From the NCBI RefSeq assembly GCF_029269265.1, contig NZ_JARIXP010000001.1, forward strand, positions 827,452 to 891,451: a DNA stretch of 64,000 nucleotides, written 5' to 3'. The DNA comes from Rheinheimera sp. 1928-s (GTDB lineage Bacteria; Pseudomonadota; Gammaproteobacteria; Enterobacterales; Alteromonadaceae). The translations under genes were made by a program, and so were the position numbers. Below are positions 17,234 to 26,961 of the stretch, piece after piece. The notes under the pieces are model-generated. The model saw only the letters and a list, made by a program, of their open reading frames with translations. It ran no database searches and was not told where the DNA came from. Positions within the stretch are counted from its first letter, which is position 1; each line of letters opens with the position of its first letter.

Positions 17234-20062
17234 ATGTTTAAGCGATCCGTCTTAAGCAGTGCGGTGTCTATGGCTATTGTTCTGATAAGCCAGTCAGTTA
17301 CCGCAGCGCAAGAAGATAACAAAGTAACAGAAGTAGAAATTATTGAAGTCAAAGGCATACGTGGAAGTCTGAATAAGGCTTTGGGCGTAAAACGTCACAA
17401 CGAACAAATAGTCGATGCCATAGTGGCTGAAGACATAGGTAAGTTTCCGGATAATAACGTGGTTGAGTCCTTGCAACGTGTTACCGGTGTGCAAGTAACC
17501 AATCGTGCTTCAGGCGAAGTAGCTGCAGTCTCAATCCGTGGTTTAAGTGATATCACCACGACGGTCAATGGCCGCAATATTTTTACCGCCTCGGGCACAG
17601 CTGTGGCTTTGCAGGATATTCCTGCCAGCTTGCTGAAGCAGGTTGATGTGTATAAAACCCGTTCTGCCAGTCAGATTGAAAGTGGTATTGCAGGTTCTAT
17701 TGATGTAAAAACCCACAGACCTTTTGATTTTGACGGTGCTAAATTCATTGCCAATACCCGTGGTATTTATACTGAACAAAATGACAAAGTGAACCCAACC
17801 TTCAGCGCGTTAGCCAGCAACAACTGGCAGTTGGATTCAGGCCATTTTGGTGCTTTGGTGAACATCTCTTATTCCAAAATGCAGTACCGTGACCAAAGTG
17901 TCACTGCAGGCGCTATGTTGCCTTTTATGACGGCAAACCCCACAGCACCTTTTACCCCTTATGAGCGTATTTTTTTAGATAAACCTGGTGTGGCCGAAAA
18001 TCCAATTTGGCAACCCGGCTTGTTGGCAGGTTTACCTTCCAATGAAGGCGCCACTTTGGATATTAATGGTGTGGCGACCCCTTATATGCTGAGCCGTGAC
18101 GCGGTATTCCAAAGCGATTACACCGGCAAGCGTGAGCGTCCTGCTGCGAACATTTCGCTACAATTTGCGCCCAATGAAAAATCAGAATACGTGTTTGAGT
18201 CCTTTTATAACGGTTTCCGTAATGAAGGTTTTAACAGTCTGCTGTTTTCATTTGCCGACTGGTGGGGCGGTTATGGCGGCATGACACCAGCTCAGGCCGC
18301 TGCTGCCGCTAATGTGCAGTTGCATCCAGGCACGAACATAGTGAAGTCGCGTTCTGTGAACGACCCATGGGTCTTTACCAGTGGTGATTTAGCCACAGGT
18401 AAAACCGACAGCTATTTGCATGCTTTGGGTGGTAAATGGGAGTTGTCAGATTATATGACGTTGAAATCTGAACTGGTGGTTCAGGACAGCGAATACAACA
18501 GCGATTTTTTTGCGATGCGTTTTGTTCGGCCTGGTAATAACTACAAACTCAATGTCGACTTTAATGAAAGTGGTGGTATTCCGGGTTTTAACTTTGAAGA
18601 CAATCCGGCGACAGCTGGCATGGATGAATCCAGTATGGCTGATCCATCTGCTTATCTGACAGACGGTATGTACGACAATGCCAATAAGGATGAAGGTGAT
18701 GCGGTGACCTTTACCTCAGATTTGGTGTATCGACTGGATGGCTTCTTTACTACAATGGAAACCGGTGTGCGTTATGACAAACGGGGTGCAACCACCTCGT
18801 TCAGTCGTCAGGACCGTTGTTGTGGTGGTGCTGTCAATGTTGGAACTCTGGATGGTTTGGCTTCGATCAACAGTGGCTTTATGGATGGTGAAGCCAATGT
18901 CCCTACATCCTGGGTAGCTGCTAATGGTCATCATATTCGTAACAATGCCGACCAGTACCGTGCTATGTATGGCATGAATAAGCTGGATTTACAGCGTTCT
19001 TTTGATATAGACGCCACCACTTTGTCTTTGTATTTGCAGGGTAAATTTGAAACCGAAGTCGCAGGTCGTGCATTAAATGGTGAAGTAGGAGCCCGTTATA
19101 CAGGTATAGATACGGATTCCACCTTTTATCAGGAAACTGCACCGGGCACAGTACAAAACACCACGGCGGGTGAAAGCAAAACCCGTAAAATTCTGCCAAG
19201 CTTGTCGGCCCGTTATCAGTTGACCGACGACGTGCAGGCCCGTGTTGCTTACACCGAAACTTTACGTTATCCGGGCTTTGGTGATTTAAACCCGCTGATT
19301 ATCTATAACGAAGACGTCACAGGCATAGGTTATGGTACTGCTGGTGGTGGTAATCCTGATTTAAAACCAACAGAATCAAAAAACTACGATCTGTCGCTGG
19401 AATGGTACTTTGCCGACTCCAGTTCATTGTACGGTACAGTATTCAGACGGGATATTGATGGCTTTGTTGTAGGTTTCCGCCGTTCAGTCACAGCGCCAAA
19501 ATCTGCTACTGATCCAACACCTTACAAATTTGTATTAACTCAGCCGTACAATGCCTCTGAAGGTGAGTTATCTGGTGCTGAAATTGGTTTGGTCTGGTTC
19601 CCTTCCTCTTTACCTGAAGCTCTGGATGGTTTTGGTGTGCAGGCCAGTTATACCCGCTTGTCTTCCTCACAAACTACACCTGATACCAACAGTGAAGGTG
19701 AGATCACAGGCTACAGAGATACTGACCTGTTTGGTGTGTCTGATTCGTCCTACAGTGTGGTGCTGGCCTATGACAAAAATGATTTAGGCATGAGATTGTC
19801 GTATTCATGGCGTGAAGGTTTCTTATCGAACTATGAAGCCGCATTGTTTGCTAACCCGCTTGAGATGCGTCGTAAAGCAGAAGCCAGTATGGACTTTCAG
19901 TTAAGCTACAAACTGACAGAACAGTTTGAACTGACACTGGATGGCACCAACCTGACCAATGAACTCTATCAGAGCTACTACGGTAATAACGCCACTACAG
20001 GTAACTTTGGCACCTCTTTATACAGCCGTACCTTTGCCTTAGGTGTTCGCTACAGCATGTAA
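17234..20062 (+). CDS. TonB-dependent receptor (TIGR01782-type)
   Basis: 942 residues from ATG 17234 (MFKRSVLSSAVSMAIVL), the first position giving a clean signal peptide (cleavage near VTAAQE); the frame extends back to 17180 but without a signal. A TonB box-like EIIEVKGIR is followed by the plug domain (DNNVVESLQRVTGVQ, AAVSIRGLSD, VKTHRPFDF). The remaining 750 residues form the 22-strand barrel with aromatic final strand (TFALGVRYSM). The length and the long extracellular loops fit the Xanthomonas/Caulobacter-type receptors that import sugars or other large nutrients. A terminator follows, so it is a single-gene unit. The substrate is not evident. Confidence 0.94.
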   Translation: MFKRSVLSSAVSMAIVLISQSVTAAQEDNKVTEVEIIEVKGIRGSLNKALGVKRHNEQIVDAIVAEDIGKFPDNNVVESLQRVTGVQVTNRASGEVAAVSIRGLSDITTTVNGRNIFTASGTAVALQDIPASLLKQVDVYKTRSASQIESGIAGSIDVKTHRPFDFDGAKFIANTRGIYTEQNDKVNPTFSALASNNWQLDSGHFGALVNISYSKMQYRDQSVTAGAMLPFMTANPTAPFTPYERIFLDKPGVAENPIWQPGLLAGLPSNEGATLDINGVATPYMLSRDAVFQSDYTGKRERPAANISLQFAPNEKSEYVFESFYNGFRNEGFNSLLFSFADWWGGYGGMTPAQAAAAANVQLHPGTNIVKSRSVNDPWVFTSGDLATGKTDSYLHALGGKWELSDYMTLKSELVVQDSEYNSDFFAMRFVRPGNNYKLNVDFNESGGIPGFNFEDNPATAGMDESSMADPSAYLTDGMYDNANKDEGDAVTFTSDLVYRLDGFFTTMETGVRYDKRGATTSFSRQDRCCGGAVNVGTLDGLASINSGFMDGEANVPTSWVAANGHHIRNNADQYRAMYGMNKLDLQRSFDIDATTLSLYLQGKFETEVAGRALNGEVGARYTGIDTDSTFYQETAPGTVQNTTAGESKTRKILPSLSARYQLTDDVQARVAYTETLRYPGFGDLNPLIIYNEDVTGIGYGTAGGGNPDLKPTESKNYDLSLEWYFADSSSLYGTVFRRDIDGFVVGFRRSVTAPKSATDPTPYKFVLTQPYNASEGELSGAEIGLVWFPSSLPEALDGFGVQASYTRLSSSQTTPDTNSEGEITGYRDTDLFGVSDSSYSVVLAYDKNDLGMRLSYSWREGFLSNYEAALFANPLEMRRKAEASMDFQLSYKLTEQFELTLDGTNLTNELYQSYYGNNATTGNFGTSLYSRTFALGVRYSM

Positions 20063-20085
20063 TTATCGACGGTTAGCTAGACTTC

Positions 20086-20114
20086 AAAACACCGGACTTA
20101 GTGCCGGTGTTTTT
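20086..20114 (+). terminator. Intrinsic terminator after the TonB receptor
   Basis: Perfect 10-bp stem AAAACACCGG / CCGGTGTTTT, loop ACTTAGTG, with T-run. It begins 24 bases after the stop codon. Confidence 0.9.
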
Positions 20115-20283
20115 ATTCATGCAGGAAAGCGGTGAAGCCTTTTGCCTAACAAATTAACTACGCCTTGACTGTATTAATTTGTAATCAGTCTGGTATTCTG
20201 GACGTCCGGCCTGTTGTTGCAGGTTTTATCGTTTTACTGGGAAATGATAGCAGGATGCTGGTAATACAGAGACAAGGCAGAAT

Positions 20284-22152
20284 ATGAAGCAGTGGACCTT
20301 ATTCAAATTTGCAGCGGGCTCTGATATCACGGCTTTAACTGCAACACAGCTAAAGCGACTGAAACAAATTGTCTGGATATGTTTGCTTGCAGTGATCTGC
20401 GGCTCGGCTGTTTCTGGCCCTAAATCGGCCACTATTTTGCTGGCGACTGCGGTAGGCTTAGTCTGTATTTTAATCTTGTTGCAACAGCGAAAAATCCGTT
20501 TTGCCATTGGGACCTTGTTGTGGCTGCTGACTTTAATGATCTGCAGCTTGATCAGCATCAACTCAGGTATTTTTGATTTGATGCTGCTGGGCTATCCGCT
20601 GGTGCTGGCTTATGCGGCTATGTACAGTGGCCGGCGTTTTTATCTGCTGTTATTTGGTTTTATTCTGCTGTTTTGCTCTTTTCTTGCTTTGGCCTCTTTG
20701 TATGGCTGGATCTATTTCAGGCCTACAGTGCCCACGCTGAATACCTTTATCACCTTAAATCTTTTGTTGTTAGTCAGTGGTTTTACCATGAGGCTGATAG
20801 CTCGTGATACCAAAGATGTGCTGCTGCAGTTAAAACAAGAAAATGAACGGGTGGTGAAATCTCAGCTGGAAATTCAGCGTTTGGCTCAGCACGATCCGTT
20901 GACGGGTCTGGTGAACAGAACTCAATGCGAACTGGGTTTTCAGCGTGCTGTGGCGGCCAGTCCACTGCAGTCCGTGGCTTTGTTATTTATTGATTTAGAT
21001 AATTTTAAACCTATTAACGACGCCTTGGGTCATCAGGCTGGAGATGAAGTATTAAAGCAACTGGCTATTTTGCTGCAAAGCCAGTTGTCAGAGCAGGATG
21101 TGCTGAGCCGTTTTGGTGGTGATGAGTTTGTGGTGATTATAAGTCAGTGGCAAAGTCCGGCAGAGCTTGAACAACGCATTCAGAAGTTACTGCACAGTTG
21201 TCAGCAGGAGTTTGTAGTGCAGCAGCATAACGTCCAGTTGTCAGCTTCTATTGGCGTCACCAGAGCTCCGCAAGATGGGACTGACTTTCATCTGCTGTGC
21301 AAAAAAGCGGATACGGCTATGTATCAGGCGAAAAAGATGGGGCGTAACAGATTTTGCTGGTATCACGCTGACATGGAGCAGCAGCAGTTGGACAAATTCA
21401 ACCTGATGATGCGCTTGCGTGTTGCGGTAAAGCAGCAGCTGTTTACTGTGGCTTACCAGCCAACCTATGACTTAAAAACCAATCACATCAGTGGGGCTGA
21501 GGCTTTGTTGCGCTGGTCTGATGCTGAATTAGGAGTTGTCTCTCCTGATGTATTTATTCCTCTGGCGGAAGAAACTGGGTTAATTCAGGAACTAGGGCTT
21601 TTTGTACTGCAAAAAGCCTGTGCTCAGGTAAAGCTATGGCAAGATTCAGGTTTTCTTTTAGGTATAGCGGTGAATATCTCTGCCATGCAGTTTAAACAAA
21701 GTGATTTACCTGCAGTAGTGACACAAGTGCTGGCAGATACTGGTTTAGAGGCGCATTGGCTGGAGTTGGAACTGACCGAGTCGGTGCTGATTGATGATAC
21801 TGCTTTGGTGAAACAACAAATTGATCAGCTGTCTGCTTCGGGTGTGCGTTTTGCCATTGATGATTTTGGCACCGGCTATTCCAATCTTGGCTATTTAAGC
21901 CAGTTTAGTCTGAACAGTTTAAAAATTGACCGCTCTTTTGTTGCCCGTATTGGTCACAATGAAAAAGACTTAGCGCTGGTCAACGGCATTATTCAACTGG
22001 CAGCCAGTTTAGATTTACATACTGTGGCCGAAGGGGTAGAAGACAAGCAAAGCCTGGTGTTGCTGCAGCAGGCGGGTTGCCGTTGTGCTCAGGGCTACTT
22101 ATGGTCAAAAGCTGTATCAGCACAAGAATTTGAATCGCTGTTAGTCCAATAA
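20284..22152 (+). CDS. GGDEF-EAL membrane protein (c-di-GMP turnover)
   Basis: 622 residues. The first 175 hold about five membrane helices without a recognised sensor domain name. GGDEF is intact (residues 278-282, FGGDEFVVII), so cyclase activity is possible. The EAL domain is also intact: EALLRW at 406-411, ELTES, DDFGTGYSNLGYL, LKIDRSFV and AEGVED. Both catalytic motifs being present means the net direction (c-di-GMP synthesis or breakdown) cannot be read from sequence. Its TAA stop runs directly into a long palindromic repeat, and the next gene is convergent. Confidence 0.95.
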   Translation: MKQWTLFKFAAGSDITALTATQLKRLKQIVWICLLAVICGSAVSGPKSATILLATAVGLVCILILLQQRKIRFAIGTLLWLLTLMICSLISINSGIFDLMLLGYPLVLAYAAMYSGRRFYLLLFGFILLFCSFLALASLYGWIYFRPTVPTLNTFITLNLLLLVSGFTMRLIARDTKDVLLQLKQENERVVKSQLEIQRLAQHDPLTGLVNRTQCELGFQRAVAASPLQSVALLFIDLDNFKPINDALGHQAGDEVLKQLAILLQSQLSEQDVLSRFGGDEFVVIISQWQSPAELEQRIQKLLHSCQQEFVVQQHNVQLSASIGVTRAPQDGTDFHLLCKKADTAMYQAKKMGRNRFCWYHADMEQQQLDKFNLMMRLRVAVKQQLFTVAYQPTYDLKTNHISGAEALLRWSDAELGVVSPDVFIPLAEETGLIQELGLFVLQKACAQVKLWQDSGFLLGIAVNISAMQFKQSDLPAVVTQVLADTGLEAHWLELELTESVLIDDTALVKQQIDQLSASGVRFAIDDFGTGYSNLGYLSQFSLNSLKIDRSFVARIGHNEKDLALVNGIIQLAASLDLHTVAEGVEDKQSLVLLQQAGCRCAQGYLWSKAVSAQEFESLLVQ

Positions 22153-22207
22153 AAATGGGGTCAGATCACATTAGTTATGCGTAACTAATGTGATCTGACC
22201 CCATTTT
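22152..22207. repeat. Perfect 26-bp inverted repeat, GGGGTCAGATCACATTAG type
   Basis: Two 26-base arms (22152-22177 and 22182-22207) around the loop TGCG, starting AAAATGGGG and ending CCCCATTTT. It fills the gap between the convergent GGDEF-EAL and RND permease genes. The GGDEF-EAL stop codon overlaps its first base. A nearly identical copy is at 32637-32684. The stem with flanking A- and T-runs would act as a terminator in both directions. It is REP-like; the mobilising transposase is not in the window. Confidence 0.9.
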
Positions 22208-22219
22208 CATGTTTTGATT

Positions 22220-25200
22220 TTACGCTGGTTTCACCTGATGATCTTCTTCATCATCTTCGTCCATCACCTTGTCATGGCTGTGATCTTTGGCAATCAGCAT
22301 ATAGACCGAAGGTAAAACAAAGAGTGTCATAAAGGTACCTATGGTCATACCTAGCACCAATACTATACCTATGGAATTACGGGCTTCAGCGCCTGCACCT
22401 TCAGCAAATATCAATGGTGTGTGACCGGCAATAGTGGCGAAGCTGGTCATCACTACAGGGCGTAAACGCAGCACTGAAGCTTCACGAATCGCATCTAGTT
22501 TACTCCTGCCTTGTTCTTGCAGTTTGTTGGCAAATTCCACCACCAGAATACCGTTACGCGCTATCAAACCCACCAGTGTGACTAAACCCACCTGCGAATA
22601 GATATTCAGCGTACTGGTAAAACCGTCGGTGAAAAATGGCATAGGAGCCGGGATTTTCAGGAAGGTGAAGACCAGCGCACCAAACAGAGCCAAGGGCACT
22701 GAACCTAACAGAATGACGATAGGATCGCGGAAGCTGTTGTACTGAGCCGCCAGCACCAGGAAAATCATAGTCACAGCCAAAGTAAAAGCGGGCAGGAAGG
22801 TATTGCCTTCACGTTTTAACTGGCGCGATTCACCGGTGTAATCAATAGAGTAACCACTTGGCAGTAACTTCTTCGCTTCAGTTTCGAGGAAGGTTAAGGT
22901 TTCATCCAACGGCTTTATCGTCACACCACTGATTTTGACGGCGTTGAGCTGCTGCATACGATTGATGCTGCGTGGCACAGTGCTGTGGCTCAGGCTGGCG
23001 ATTTGATCGACTCTGATCATCTGGCCTTCAGGGCCTTTGATATAGAGGTTGGTTAAATCATCCGGCGTTAAGCGCTCCAGACGTTTCACCTGTGGTATCA
23101 CTTTGTAGCTTTGGCCCGACATATTAAAGCGGTTCACGTAACCGCCGCCTAATAAGGTGCCCAGGTCCTGCACTACATCGCGCATATTCAGGCCTAAATC
23201 GGCCACTTTATCGCGGTCAATATTCAGCTGATACTCGGGCTGATCTACTTTCATATCAATCAGCTGGAACGGGAACATACCACTCTCACGCATCACTTGT
23301 TCCAGCTTCAGCGCATAGTCGTAAATCTCTTTTGAATCCGCAGTAGAGGCAATCACAAATTCAACCGGGAAGTTACCACCGCCTGGTAGGGCAGGAGGAG
23401 TAATAGGTAAGATCCGCACACCGGAAATTTCCGCCAGTTTCTGTTGCACTTCAGGCATCATTTCAAAGACGGTACGTTCACGTTCAGCCCAGGGTTTAGT
23501 CACCATGCCGCCAAAACCACCAGTCGGGAAAGTGATTTGGAAGGTAAAGTCGGTTTCTGGCACAGACATAAAAGCTTCGTTGACGTATTTGCCATAATAA
23601 GACGACTGATCCACTGTAGCATTGGCAGGCGAGTCGACTATGCCAAAAATAACGCCCTGATCTTCTACCGGCGCCAGTTCTTTCGGTGACATGCTGTACA
23701 AGGGTACACAGAGAGCCATAATGCCAAACCAGAACACATAGACGCCAATTCTGTTGTTTAAGGTGCTTTCGAGTTTACGGCTGTAAAAACCCTGGAATTT
23801 ATTAAAAATACCATCCAGCGGTGCTTTGTTGCTGGTATGAGGCTTTAACATGCGGGACGCCATCATGGGCGACAGCGTAATAGCCACCACAGCTGAAATA
23901 GTCACAGCGCCAGCCAGGGTAATAGCAAATTCGCGGAATAAAGTACCGGTTAAACCGCCTTGTAAACCTATAGGCACATAAACCGAAATCAGCGTCACTG
24001 TCATCGCAATAATAGGGCCACCTAATTCACGGGCTGCGACTAAAGCGGCTTTAAAAGGTTTCAGGCCATTTTGAATATGGCGCTCAATGTTTTCTACCAT
24101 AACGATAGCATCATCGACCACCAGACCAACAGACAGAACTATCGACAATAAGGTCAGCAGGTTTAAGGAAAAGCCAAAGACTTTCATAATAAACATGGCA
24201 CCAATCAGCGACAGCGGAATAGCGATGATAGGAATAAGCACGGAGCGACTGAAGCCTAAAAACAGGAAGATCACCACTACAATAATCAGCAGGGTTTCGG
24301 CCAGTGTTTTCACCACATCGTCTATAGCGGCTTCAATGTATTTAGTGGCGTCGTAAGAGACTTCACCAGTTAAACCGCTTGGTAATTCAGCCCGGATTGC
24401 CTCCATCTCTTTGGTGACTGCTTTAATCACGTCCAGCGAGTTGGCATTGGGTGCAACAAAGACGCCCATAAAGACGGCGGTTTCGCCTGAATAGTTGACG
24501 TCTGTATTGTAATCGTCTGCGCCAAGTACAACGTCGGCTACATCAGACAAACGCACTATGCCGTCGCCATTCTGACGTAAAATCATGCGTTTAAATTCGT
24601 CGACGCCTTTCATGTCTGTGTTGGCGCGTAAATTTACCTGAGTGTAAGCACCACGGGTTTGACCAATAGTGGCCTGCACATTGTTATCGGTCAGTGCAGT
24701 ACGTACATCAGAGGCCGTGATGCCTAAAGCCGCCATACGCTCTGGTTTTAACCAGACTCGCATAGCAAAAGTACGGCCACCTAAAATGTCGGCCTTTTGT
24801 ACACCACTAATGGCAATTAAGCGCGGCTGCACAGAGCGGCTTAAAAACTCAGTGATCTGGTTCTGCTCCAGAATATCCGAACTGAAGCTTAAATAAGCTG
24901 CTGCGAACTGACTGTCCGCCGCTTCAATGGCAATAGCAGGTACTTCGGCTTCAGGCGGCAAATCACCGCGCACCTGATTCACCTTGGCACTGATTTCCGT
25001 CATGGCTTTCAGCGGGTCATAGTTCAGATGCAAATGCGCTGTCACTGTCGACACGCCCATAGTGCTCTGAGATTCGATGTAGTCGATACCACCGGCTGAG
25101 GCGATAGCACGCTCTATAGGCGTGGTGATAAAACCACGGACTAAATCAGCGTTGGCACCTATATAAGCTGTGGTAATTTTTATCACAGCTATGTCTGAAC

Positions 25201-25315
25201 GTGGGTACTGTCGTACCGTCATATTGCTCATCGACTGGAAACCAGCCAGCAATATCAGCAGGCTGACCACTATGGCCAGCACAGGCTTTTTAATAAAAAT
25301 ATCGGTAAAGTTCAT
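22220..25315 (-). CDS. RND efflux permease (HAE1/AcrB-like)
   Basis: 1031 residues, the usual length. Starts MNFTDIFIKKPVLAIVVS, the standard cytoplasmic and first helix segment. Twelve membrane helices flank two large periplasmic loops. The helix 4 segment with adjacent aspartates used for proton relay is visible (SVGLVVDDAIVMVENIERH), as is FREFAITLAGAVTISAVVAL-like helix 5-6 sequence. It lies 55 bases after the periplasmic adaptor gene and is surely in one operon with it. No outer-membrane channel gene is adjacent, so a TolC-like protein elsewhere must complete the pump. Substrates are probably hydrophobic drugs or metabolites. Confidence 0.95.
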   Translation of the reverse strand: MNFTDIFIKKPVLAIVVSLLILLAGFQSMSNMTVRQYPRSDIAVIKITTAYIGANADLVRGFITTPIERAIASAGGIDYIESQSTMGVSTVTAHLHLNYDPLKAMTEISAKVNQVRGDLPPEAEVPAIAIEAADSQFAAAYLSFSSDILEQNQITEFLSRSVQPRLIAISGVQKADILGGRTFAMRVWLKPERMAALGITASDVRTALTDNNVQATIGQTRGAYTQVNLRANTDMKGVDEFKRMILRQNGDGIVRLSDVADVVLGADDYNTDVNYSGETAVFMGVFVAPNANSLDVIKAVTKEMEAIRAELPSGLTGEVSYDATKYIEAAIDDVVKTLAETLLIIVVVIFLFLGFSRSVLIPIIAIPLSLIGAMFIMKVFGFSLNLLTLLSIVLSVGLVVDDAIVMVENIERHIQNGLKPFKAALVAARELGGPIIAMTVTLISVYVPIGLQGGLTGTLFREFAITLAGAVTISAVVAITLSPMMASRMLKPHTSNKAPLDGIFNKFQGFYSRKLESTLNNRIGVYVFWFGIMALCVPLYSMSPKELAPVEDQGVIFGIVDSPANATVDQSSYYGKYVNEAFMSVPETDFTFQITFPTGGFGGMVTKPWAERERTVFEMMPEVQQKLAEISGVRILPITPPALPGGGNFPVEFVIASTADSKEIYDYALKLEQVMRESGMFPFQLIDMKVDQPEYQLNIDRDKVADLGLNMRDVVQDLGTLLGGGYVNRFNMSGQSYKVIPQVKRLERLTPDDLTNLYIKGPEGQMIRVDQIASLSHSTVPRSINRMQQLNAVKISGVTIKPLDETLTFLETEAKKLLPSGYSIDYTGESRQLKREGNTFLPAFTLAVTMIFLVLAAQYNSFRDPIVILLGSVPLALFGALVFTFLKIPAPMPFFTDGFTSTLNIYSQVGLVTLVGLIARNGILVVEFANKLQEQGRSKLDAIREASVLRLRPVVMTSFATIAGHTPLIFAEGAGAEARNSIGIVLVLGMTIGTFMTLFVLPSVYMLIAKDHSHDKVMDEDDEEDHQVKPA

Positions 25316-25370
25316 AATCTGCTCATTGTTAATGGCTGGTGATCAATGATTTTGGATATGGCGTCACATA

Positions 25371-26489
25371 TCAGGTATCAGCTGGTGTTGGCGCAGCTTT
25401 AAATTCTGGTGGCTGAGTTTTACTCAGTACCACAGACTGGCCATTAAACAGCTTAAATGCACCTGCGCTCACTACCTGGTCGCCGGCTTTTAAGCCATCA
25501 ACCACTTCAACAAAATCGCCACGTGCTTTGCCTAAACGGATAAATTGCTGGCGAGCTTTCAAACCACCTTTATCATCTTTTTCCACTACAAAGACAGTGT
25601 CACCAAAAGGAGCGTAAATAATGGCTGTGCTAGGCACCACCAGTAGCTGATGAGGCTCTGTTAAGGTCACAGTGGCAGAGACTGCCATACCCGGGATCAG
25701 TACATCAGTGCTGTTGTCTAAAATCGACTGCACTATGACATTACGGGTGTTGGTATTAATTTCTGCACCAATGGCACTGATTTCACCTTTGACTATCACT
25801 GCGCCGTCACCCACAGACACTTCTACAGGTAAACCTTTAGTAATTTGCGTCAGCCAGTTTTGTGGCACTGGGAAATTTACCCGCACTTTGTTGGTCGCTT
25901 GCAACGACACTATGGCGGTGCCTGTTTGTAAGTCAGTGCCTAAGTCCACCTGACGAATACCAATGCGGCCATCAAAAGGGGCACGAATGACTTTTTTCTG
26001 CAAAGTGGCTCTTAAGTTGTCCACTTGAGCAGAGGCGCTGTCGAGTTGTTGTTTGGCGTTGTCTAACTCACTTTGAGTCGCGATATTAGTGCGGCGTAAC
26101 TGCACCAAACGGTCATAACTTGTTTTGGCTAACTTTAAACTGGCTTCAGCTGAGCGCAACTGAGCTTGCTCGTTAGTGGCCTCCTGCTCAATCAGCACTG
26201 TACCTGCAGTGACTTGTTGACCATTGCTGAAGCTGATTTTTTTCACCCGGCCCGGTACTTCGGCGGCAATAACAATACCTTCGTCGGCCAGCACAGTACC
26301 TATGGCGTTGTAGGTATTAGGCCAGCTTTGTTGTTCTACACTAAAAGTACTGACATATTCTGGTGGAGGTACAAAAGTTTCGCCTGATTCGATCATGGCT
26401 GCAATCTGACCACCTTTGACCCCTGCAAGTACCATAAACACGCAGATCAGGCCAAGAACGGCAAATAAAATGGATTTAAATCTTTTCAT
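25371..26489 (-). CDS. RND efflux periplasmic adaptor (membrane fusion protein)
   Basis: 372 residues. An N-terminal membrane anchor (SILFAVLGLICVFMVLAGV) has no lipobox cysteine. The order is typical: half-motif of the lipoyl domain (GIVIAAEVPGRVKKISFSNGQ), a coiled-coil hairpin (about residues 100-160), the second lipoyl half (VIRAPFDGRIGIRQVDLG), then the beta-barrel and membrane-proximal domains. It bridges the permease at 22220 to an outer-membrane channel. First gene of the two-gene operon; its promoter must be in the 470-base gap upstream. Confidence 0.94.
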   Translation of the reverse strand: MKRFKSILFAVLGLICVFMVLAGVKGGQIAAMIESGETFVPPPEYVSTFSVEQQSWPNTYNAIGTVLADEGIVIAAEVPGRVKKISFSNGQQVTAGTVLIEQEATNEQAQLRSAEASLKLAKTSYDRLVQLRRTNIATQSELDNAKQQLDSASAQVDNLRATLQKKVIRAPFDGRIGIRQVDLGTDLQTGTAIVSLQATNKVRVNFPVPQNWLTQITKGLPVEVSVGDGAVIVKGEISAIGAEINTNTRNVIVQSILDNSTDVLIPGMAVSATVTLTEPHQLLVVPSTAIIYAPFGDTVFVVEKDDKGGLKARQQFIRLGKARGDFVEVVDGLKAGDQVVSAGAFKLFNGQSVVLSKTQPPEFKAAPTPADT

Positions 26490-26961
26490 AACAGTGACCA
26501 GATTAAAAAGTTAATAGAGACCCAAAAGTACAGCTTTCAGTTTACGGCTTTACTGCACTTTTAGATTAGAACCATCTACAGGTAAATTTCAGATCATGGT
26601 TTTGATCTGAAACTTTGTTCATGCCTTTAGCAGGCTGGCTAGTTTGCCATGTTTTTTTGAATTTGTGACGATTAGTCATAAATTAATAAAAATTTAAGAA
26701 AAATGAAGCTGTTGATCCCAGGTTTTCTTGTCAGAAACTGCTTTTCCAGAGACGTTTACGCTTGAATTCACAGAAAAACTTCAGCTACTAGTGTAGCGAT
26801 CAAAAGTAGTTTCAACTATCGAATAGTGGTAGAAAATTGTAACCAAATGACGGGAATGTTAAGGAGTTACAGGGACTGCTGCTACGGAGTAAAATACATT
26901 ATGCGTCGAAACTATGAAGCGGTAAGGCCACCTGACAGGCAGCCTTACCGCTTTAGTTCTA
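26490..26961. other. 472-base intergenic region between two minus-strand units
   Basis: Contains the end of the M16 peptidase unit (hairpin at 26917-26953) and presumably the promoter of the RND operon. The part 26640-26720 is A/T-rich (TTAATAAAAATTTAAG). No convincing ORF, RNA gene or operator was found. Confidence 0.5.
26917..26953 (-). terminator. Hairpin downstream of the M16 peptidase gene
   Basis: Perfect 12-bp stem AAGCGGTAAGGC / GCCTTACCGCTT with a 13-base loop, beginning just beyond the stop codon at 26962. On the minus strand it lacks a real T-run (CTTCATAG follows), so termination efficiency is doubtful. Confidence 0.5.

Noticed and set aside
20165-20199. TTGACT with TATTCT as a promoter of the GGDEF-EAL gene
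   Set aside because: The spacer is 23 bases, too long for a sigma-70 promoter, and no better -10 box lies at 17 bases.
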